From NCBI GenBank assembly GCA_020744425.1, contig JAGMUV010000011.1:372001-436000 (forward strand): DNA of 64,000 nt. Direction: 5' to 3'. Origin of the DNA: Dactylonectria macrodidyma. Its lineage: Eukaryota; Ascomycota; Sordariomycetes; Hypocreales; Nectriaceae. Shown here piece by piece: positions 57,428 through 64,000 of the stretch (its first letter is position 1; each line of letters starts with the position of its first letter). Made by a program: the position numbers and the translations under genes. Under the pieces are notes generated by a model. The model was not told where the DNA came from. It searched no databases and worked only from the letters and a program-made list of their open reading frames with translations.

Positions 57428-60400
57428 AGTGAGAACAGCAAGAAAGATAGAAAGGAGGGCTTGTAGTATAGCATAGACACAAAGGACAAAGGCGCATAGC
57501 TGGGGCATGGAGGATTTGTTCTTTTATTTCCCCCCATTTGTTCCATACATGCCACCTCATGGAAAGATATCCGTCAAGGAGGCACATTCAAAAGGGGGGG
57601 CGTTGGCAGAGGTGGTTTTTTTTTTTGTTAACTGTATAGGACGAGCGGCCCTTGGATGTCTGGATGGGATGGACAAGGATAGCTGCGAACATATGGTTTG
57701 GGGAGGTGCGCGTATAAAAAAAGCAGAGGGAAGCACCTCGGGATAGGTTCCATGAGTAATACAGAAATTAGAAGATATAATGTGTGTCTTTGGTGTTTTG
57801 CTCTTGGTGAGTAGTGATGTCGAGTGAATGCAGCGAGCTATTCAGGTAGGGATGTTAATTTGTTGGTCCCTGGTGGAGGCTTTTGCTCGTCAGGGTATGC
57901 CTTCATGCTACGAGCTACGATACCAAGTGCCTCAGTGCTAAAGGTCAACAGCCTCACACAGCCTCTCCTAGTCTTAGAAGACCAACTCCTAACGATCCCT
58001 TTCAGAGGCCCGCTCCGCGCCGCCCTCCGCGATACTCGCCACTCCGTAGTGGATACGGTTCCGGGTGGAAGACATGGCCGACCACCTGCTCGATCGGGAA
58101 GGCATCCAGAGAGCCAAGGCCGGTCCATCTCGGCGCGGACGTTGCCGAGCACGGGCTGAAGTAATTAGCAAAGTTCCCAATTAGGGCATTCGGAACATGA
58201 GAAGGCCCCGTTCGATAAGAAAAACCCGTTTTCACATGGGAGAGAATTAAAAAACCATTTTAGAGTCATGTCCTTTTGTGTCCGAGTCGCTGTGCCTGTT
58301 CAGGAACTTTTACGGCGCAGCGACTCGGACACAAAAGGACATGACTCTAAAATGGGGGTTTTTAATTTAATTTAATTCTCTCCCATGTGAAAACGGCTTT
58401 TGGGGGACGGCAGGCCGACTACCTCCCTTCTTCGTTCACCGCCGCCGGCCCAGCCTATACAGGACAGGCAAGTAGCAGCGGCCTGATGCTCCGGAGGATA
58501 GCCCTGTCTAAAGCAGGGGTCCATCTGTAGTGTCAAAGTTACCTCTGCTGGGAGGACAGCTGCAGCGGACGAGCGGCTGGCAAGGGCAAGGAGAAGAAAA
58601 AAAGAAAAAAAGACGGTGGTGGTGTGGCCGCCTCAGCCGCGGGAAACTGATAGCCGCCCAAAGAGCCAAAATTATTGTGATGCAGAATTTTTTATTTTTT
58701 TTAACAAATCCGTCTGTCCTTAGACAAGACCTGCATGCACTATGCACACATGCATCAGACCCCGGGTCCGGTTCTGCCCAATATGCTTCCCCACCACTGA
58801 ATCATATCACACGAGCAAGATTCGACAAACTCACCGCCTCACCCGCCGCTGTGATTCTATGTCGAGGCGCAACAATGAGTTTGAAACCCACAAGTTTAGG
58901 TCCATCCAAAACACGCTGCTGTCACTGCTGCTGCCGCCGGCTCTCCGCTATCAGTGGGCCGCCACGCTTTTGTTTCCCACGCCCCAGGCCATGCTGTTTT
59001 GTTAGCTCAGAGGACCCTGAAGACCCTTGACAAAAATGGAGGCGCCGGATCGGAGGTCCAAGGCCGCACCGGCGGGAATAGGAGAAAAATATCCCGCAGT
59101 TGGCTGGGAGCTTCTAGTCCGGGCGCCAGTGCTAAGTGTTAAGTGCATAAATGAGCCCAGCCTTCAGCCTAGTGCACGAGATTGCAGCGCTCTCCCGTCG
59201 TCCATGGACAGGCCATCGACTTGACTCAGGCGCACCCCACACGACGGAAGCGGGTCGACACGTTTCTAGAAGACCTAGAATCCTGTCGTTCTGCCCCTTC
59301 GGGCAGGCTGGCTTCTGCCCTCTCCTTGCTCCGCTCAAATCTCCCCACGAGACCCTTAATTTTCCGGGAATTGGACCCCCACGATGGATGAAGGTGACAT
59401 CCCTCCCTTCATAGGGTACAAATCCTAGGGCAGGAAACACGGGGCAGGACACCAATGCCGAACCCGCAGGCCGTACACATCGTACCGGATTCATGTTGTC
59501 CTGATACTGCCAGAGCCGGGCCAGTTATTACCGAGGCCGAGTCTTCGCCGGACACCACTCGGAGTCGATAACGGATTCCACTTGCATACTCCCCCCAGAC
59601 TCAGGGCTCGTGTCCACTGCCCTGTCCCATGTTCCGATGTGCGTGCTGTCCCTGTACACAGTAATTATCATTGACTTCGTAATCCCGTCTCCCCCATCAT
59701 GCGTTTGTGACAGCCCGTAGAAATGCGAATTGGTCGGTGAAGCGTCCTCGGCAAGGGTTCCGCGGTCCCGACCATTGAGAGTTCGATCATTGGGGTTTCC
59801 AAGCCAACTCATCAACCGACGCCAAGTCAATCATCCATCCTCAGGGCTGTGTGCCAATGGTTGGGCAGGCTTGCATGTTGTCACCCGCCCGAACTAGACG
59901 AAGCCTTGGCCGTTCCCACCGCCGCAAAATAACAGCACCAAAACAATCCATCGGCACCAAAGCGTCGGCTTGGCCGCCATTCTCCATGCGGGACCGACCG
60001 AAGCTGCAGTTCCTACTGGTCCTCAACCCGATCACACTGGCTTGATTGATAGCTGCAAACTGGTGTCCAAAAATTGTCAAAAATGTGTGAATGAATCCTC
60101 AAGAAATTGTATCATCTACTCCTTGTCCATCATGCTATGTTCGTCCGCTGCGCCATTGATCTTTGCCTCCCCGTTCGTACAGTTGCTGAAACACCCATGC
60201 TATGTCCGTTCTGTTGATATCTTCTGTGACTTCGCCGAGTCCAAATAGAAAAAAATATTGCCCAACCCTTAGTCGTCCGAGACATGTTCCGCCTCAATAA
60301 ATGCAATGTTAATTCATACACCGCAAAATCCATGCTCTGCTCCAAAATGCTCATTCCCTGACGCGTCTCAAAACTCCGGCATGAGCCATTTCGCTCTTTC

Positions 60401-61127
60401 GCGTTCTCGTAAAAAAAAAAAAATTCACCCCCGCTCGGGTGGGGTCACGGCACTAAGGCTGTGACTCAAAGGCAGAGTGCGAGAAAGGGAAAAGAAGCAA
60501 TTCCCGACACCGTGAACATGCTGGCTTGTGATTTGTCGTGAGACAAAAGAAAAAATGAACTCCGAAAATGCCGATCGCTCCTCAATGATATCCCTTTTCA
60601 GTTGGGGTTTGTTGATTGATAGTTTGTGATGATGTCGGTGATGTCGATCTCGTTGAATTACCGAGGCCAGGCTCAGGGCACAGCGCTTTCGAAAATCTTG
60701 CTGTGCGATGGTTCGCCTGTCGAAAACCGAATCGAGTCCGTCGGTCGGTCGTCGGGTGTTTGGTCCGAGTGGAAAAAGAACCGACTAACCCCGTCGAGTC
60801 AGGTCTTGATTGATTGATTTCGATACGTCAGAGAACTCGTTATTCCCTGCTTTGGGACAAGGCCGGGGTGTGTGGGACCGAGGGCCGGCGAGCTGGCCTT
60901 CCATGACCCTTCTACCGTGGAAAAATTTGCATCATATTACCAACGGATTGGTAGAGTGGTCGTTCTAGGGGGTATGGTGGTAGATAGGTTGACAGGCATC
61001 CGGTTGTCGTCCTGCCCAAATCGGCAGTGCAAAGGAACCCTGGTCAGGCACATGACGTGTCCACGGCTTGACTGCGTCTGGGGACCAAGGTGCCCCGTTG
61101 ATTGTTCGACGTATCGCACTTGCCCAT
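57428..61127. other. 3.7 kb gene-free interval with a foldback element
   Basis: I found no convincing gene between fmp27 and the hypothetical gene at 61128-62855. Frames such as 58530-59030 and 59132-59494 lack domains. The main feature is the inverted repeat listed at 58226-58396. A poly(A) run of 13 lies near 60411-60423. Confidence 0.5.
58226..58396. repeat. Near-perfect inverted repeat (foldback element)
   Basis: The left arm 58226-58296 is 71 nt and the right arm 58314-58396 is 83 nt, with a loop of about 17 nt. The arms match almost perfectly: both contain CCGTTTTCACATGGGAGAGAATT and ATTTTAGAGTCATGTCC. They differ by one 12-nt length difference in an A+T stretch and one mismatch near the loop. 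A few further A:T pairs extend the stem outside the arms. There is no open frame inside. It could be a non-autonomous DNA-transposon remnant (MITE-like), a hairpin transcript or a recent palindromic insertion. I could not confirm target-site duplications. Confidence 0.95.
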
Positions 61128-62855
61128 TCACGACGAAATGGGGATCCACCGGACCGGAACGCCATCAGATGCAACCTCGTAAGGCTTGCTCGTCATCTTC
61201 CTGGGGGGCAGCGCCCATCTGGCGCGCCCCGGTCGTTGGTCATCAAGTTTGCCGCGTTTGCGCATGGCCATCTCCATGACAGCAATGCGGATAAAGTCGG
61301 GATTCTCACGCATCTCCCGTTGTCGCATCCCAGGGGGAAATGCAGGAGCTGTATGGGTGGGGGCTTGCGGCTGTGGCTGCTGAGGTGCAGGAGACGTTTG
61401 AAGTGAGGTTGATGGATAAGGGTTCCGAGAGGAAGGTGGAGTGGACCGATTTCGTTGAATCTTGTAAGTGCGCATTTGAATTGACGCTGCAAAAGTACCC
61501 GTCCTGAAAGTCTTTGAAGGTGACTCGATTCGTGCGTTCGTAGTCGGGTTGAGGTACCGGCGCAAGGCCTCGGATGGGATCTCCTCCAGTACAGGCGGGC
61601 GTCGCTCATCCGTGTAGGGGACGTTTGGATCGATAGTGAGAATCGATCGGGTCAGAAAGTCGTCTGACGGAATGGACGGAAAGTTGATGGCGGAGAAAGA
61701 CTTGGCGGCGGACTTCAGAGCCCGCAGTGACGCAGTCAGGTTGGACTTGAAGACAGACCTGAGTGGTTTGAAGGGCTGGAGAAACTGAGACTTTGTAGCC
61801 GTTTCCTCTGGCTGGGTTGATGGTATGTTGAAGTCGAATTCTTCATCCTCAAACTTTCCACTGGCCAAAGGATGCTCGTCAACGGAGCCTGGGGGGGACA
61901 GAATAGGCTCCAAAGACTTGCGCATCGGGGAAGACCTGCTCCTGCGTGACAACGGACTAGGGGTCCTAGGGGTGTCAAACGAGGAGAGGCCGTCACTGGT
62001 AAATGATTCGTCTAAGGACGGTATAGAATCCATAGAATATGTCCTCGTAGACATGGCGGAACCAAGATTACAGTCGCTCACGCTGTCATCGTCATCCATG
62101 GCATCCTGCGGCGGGGATAAGAGCATGTCAAGTGGGCTCCGGCTAAGAGACCACCCTAAGTCTTTCTCGGAACCATGTTGGCAATCCATAACTTCATCAA
62201 CCGTCATCGACTTCGCGGTCCGACGACGGCGACGCTGAAGTTGCCTGGGCCGTGGAATATCCGTAACGGCAAGAAGGGCTACGAGCGATGGGGAAATGCA
62301 CTCCGGAGAGAACGAATCCCGGGGTCGTCTGCGCTGCGAGCTGTGTCGTTTCTGTGGGTGGGCGACGGGGCGGTTGCCGTTGGTGGTGGGGATCTTGACA
62401 GGGCTGGTAGGGGTTGTCGGCCGTGTCGTCAAACTCGTAGTAGTAGTTGGTGGGCTTGAAGGGGAGAGACATAGAGTCTCTCGCCTGTCCTTGCGTTTGC
62501 CCATATTTGCATTGGGGATTGGTACTGGTATGGGCGTAATGTTGACGGCGAAGTCGATCTTGCCTTCGTCATACTTGGGCGACCAGCGCAGAGGAGAGAA
62601 GGTCGGCAGCGTAGTTGTCGTCGTCGTGGCGGTATAAGGCGGAAGATTCGTGGAGTTTCGATCCGTCGGGTAGGGAGTGGTTGAGGAAGGGGGGAGAGTG
62701 GAGGGAGAGGGAGAGGGATAGGGAGTGGGTGAGGATGTATTATTAGTCGAGCAAGTATTGTGAATGTGAGTGGCAGGAGCAGCTGAGTGAGCCGGGGCAG
62801 GTGCGATGCGCTGGCCCTGGCGGTGGGCGAGCAGGAAGGAGCGTGGGGACATCAT
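61128..62855 (-). CDS. Hypothetical disordered protein with conserved-looking C-terminal motif
   Basis: This is a single exon of 575 residues. The first 400 are Ser/Thr/Pro-rich with homopolymeric Thr, Arg and Pro runs, acidic patches (MDDDDSVSD) and many potential phosphorylation sites, as in signalling scaffolds. The C-terminal 130 residues look more ordered: PPVLEEIPSEALRRYL, FIRIAVMEMAMRKRGKL and then PGRARWALPPRK. I believe similar short motifs occur in uncharacterised ascomycete proteins, but I cannot name the family or function. There is no signal peptide or membrane segment. The start is the first of two adjacent ATGs. Confidence 0.8.
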   Translation of the reverse strand: MMSPRSFLLAHRQGQRIAPAPAHSAAPATHIHNTCSTNNTSSPTPYPSPSPSTLPPSSTTPYPTDRNSTNLPPYTATTTTTTLPTFSPLRWSPKYDEGKIDFAVNITPIPVPIPNANMGKRKDRRETLCLSPSSPPTTTTSLTTRPTTPTSPVKIPTTNGNRPVAHPQKRHSSQRRRPRDSFSPECISPSLVALLAVTDIPRPRQLQRRRRRTAKSMTVDEVMDCQHGSEKDLGWSLSRSPLDMLLSPPQDAMDDDDSVSDCNLGSAMSTRTYSMDSIPSLDESFTSDGLSSFDTPRTPSPLSRRSRSSPMRKSLEPILSPPGSVDEHPLASGKFEDEEFDFNIPSTQPEETATKSQFLQPFKPLRSVFKSNLTASLRALKSAAKSFSAINFPSIPSDDFLTRSILTIDPNVPYTDERRPPVLEEIPSEALRRYLNPTTNARIESPSKTFRTGTFAASIQMRTYKIQRNRSTPPSSRNPYPSTSLQTSPAPQQPQPQAPTHTAPAFPPGMRQREMRENPDFIRIAVMEMAMRKRGKLDDQRPGRARWALPPRKMTSKPYEVASDGVPVRWIPISS

Positions 62856-64000
62856 AATGGCACTTGCACTAGTCCCAAGAGCACCCCGGGGCGAGAACAG
62901 TGCCTAAGGTACCTAAGGCAGGCAAGGCAGGGCAGGTGTTGTAGGTGGGGGGAGTCAATGCTCAAGCGCGGTCCGGCTGGCATGTCTCGCGGCGTCAGCG
63001 GGGCGAGGGTGGTAAGGCACCCGTGTTCCAGCGCCTTGGGTGCACTGTGGGCGCAGTGATCCAGGGGACTTTTCAGTGGCTGCACCACGCTTCAGCTGGG
63101 ACCGGGGAGCGTTTCGCGTCAGCCTGGTTTGCTGGACTGGACACTATCCGGGGCACACACCCTCACTCTCAGCGTCGAGTCAGACTTAGCCCAAGCGCTC
63201 AACCTCTCACAGCCCTCTCACAATTATTCCCTTTTTCCGTGCCGCTCTCTCCGCTCGTCGCTGTGTGCTTTTAGGGGGAACGGGGGTAATTCAGACCCCT
63301 CCAGCCAGCCCCAGGATGTGAGACCCTGACCAAAGAAACGAACGGGCCCGTGGAAGCCTTTCGGGGCTTTCGGGGATGGCCGCGTGTGTCTCCGGAGATT
63401 CTGAGTACGTAAAACCAACCCTTGGATTGGCCAACGGTCAAGGGCGACTGTGAGGGCCAACGTAGGCCAAGACGGCTACAAATCCAAAGATCACGGGAGC
63501 GAATCACGGCGTTGGTGTGCGTCTGTCCGATGAGTTATGCAGAGCGCTAGATTGCGGGTCGTTCCTTGCAGCTCTGGTTCTGAACGTTTTTGTACCGAGT
63601 AGTGTTATGCTGGAGTCGGTGTGTGCGCGAATAGGACCGGTCGGAGGTATCGTCGGGTCGTGGGGCCGCGGAGATCCGGTCAACCATATCGGGAGGGAGT
63701 CTCTTTGGCTGATTGTTGGCACACTCAAAGGGAACCTCGAACAAACAACAAGCCGGCTTGGAATGAAGAAATCAAGAAGACTCTCTGATCTGGATCTGCC
63801 TGCGCAGGTTGGGTTGATAGCGAATACTTATTACAGACTGCGGGTGTCCCAAAGCTGTAGCGTGGGGGAGACCAAGGGGATAAGGGGGGGGGGGGGGGGG
63901 TGTAATCGTGTATCGATATAGACTGCGCTTGCGGGGGGTGCCTAGGTAGGCCAACTGGTTGATGAGGCGCCAAGCAGGCTTTCGGTGGTTGAACACAATC
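62856..64000. other. Right edge, no gene seen
   Basis: This is the upstream flank of the preceding minus-strand gene and spacer to the window edge. It includes a G-rich homopolymer at 63884-63900. Frames at 63517-63921 and 63504-63973 have no domain support. A gene starting beyond the edge cannot be excluded. Confidence 0.5.
63884..63900. repeat. Run of 17 consecutive G
   Basis: An uninterrupted poly(G) tract is visible. Such a tract can form G-quadruplex and is prone to length errors in sequencing, so the exact count is uncertain. Confidence 0.9.

Noticed and set aside
1..64000. tRNA or other structured RNA genes
   Set aside because: I looked for B-box-like GGTTCGANNCC on both strands with a matching upstream A box. 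Candidates near 626, 17820 and 37660 lacked the partner box and a cloverleaf. A covariance-model scan would be decisive.
1..64000. CRISPR array, insertion sequence or secondary-metabolite cluster
   Set aside because: No regularly spaced direct repeats with unique spacers, no transposase or reverse transcriptase frame, and no synthase or tailoring-enzyme gene was seen.

Overview
The window is eukaryotic nuclear DNA from a filamentous ascomycete (Pezizomycotina). A Sordariomycete, perhaps of the Hypocreales, is the best guess. The evidence is short introns (mostly 49-105 bp, donors like GTAAGT or GTACGT, branch sites like CTAAC or CTGAC), stop-free spliced reading frames for typical fungal single-copy genes, pyrimidine-rich leaders with TACCTACC runs, and a fungal-type Atg16 without WD40 repeats. 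I see no rRNA, tRNA, CRISPR array or intact transposon, and nothing prokaryotic. The taxonomic guess comes from gene architecture only, because no database search was possible.

Layout, left to right. An edge fragment lies at 12-503. It is followed by dma1, an FHA-RING ubiquitin ligase (minus strand, 1168-3090), and a 4.4 kb gene-free stretch. Next come vps16 (minus, 7517-10392) and atg16 (plus, 10858-11596), which share a 465 bp divergent promoter. The histone H3K79 methyltransferase gene dot1 (minus, 11793-13340) converges on atg16. A seven-helix rhodopsin-like membrane protein lies at 14894-16412 (minus). A gene-poor, repeat-bearing interval then surrounds an F-box-like gene (plus, 20247-21473). 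EFL1/Ria1 (minus, 22135-25380) and eIF3l (plus, 26025-27632) share a 644 bp divergent promoter. After 5.5 kb without a convincing gene comes a universal-stress-protein gene with an unusually long first intron (plus, 33094-35574). A cluster of tandem duplications (36.3-37.2 kb) precedes a GPHR-type membrane protein (plus, 38090-39730) and a Nudix hydrolase (plus, 40518-41135). eIF4B (minus, 42200-44326) carries a likely 6-nt microexon and is divergent from a Tim17-like membrane protein gene (plus, 45086-45890). The giant lipid-transfer protein gene fmp27 (plus, 48503-57427) follows. A 171-bp foldback lies at 58226-58396, and a disordered hypothetical protein is encoded at 61128-62855 (minus).

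The genes are mostly housekeeping. Three act in translation or ribosome maturation (EFL1, eIF3l, eIF4B). Several act in membrane traffic, autophagy or lipid and organelle homeostasis (Vps16, Atg16, Fmp27, GPHR, Tim17-like). Others act in cell-cycle or chromatin control (Dma1, Dot1). I found no biosynthetic cluster and no clear novel multi-gene system. The most notable features are structural: the eIF4B microexon, a 54-nt in-frame intron immediately before the EFL1 P-loop, the alternative first exon of the stress-protein gene, the foldback and the tandem-duplication island. All exon joins given here were worked out by hand from splice signals and reading frame, and summed exon lengths were checked to be multiples of three.
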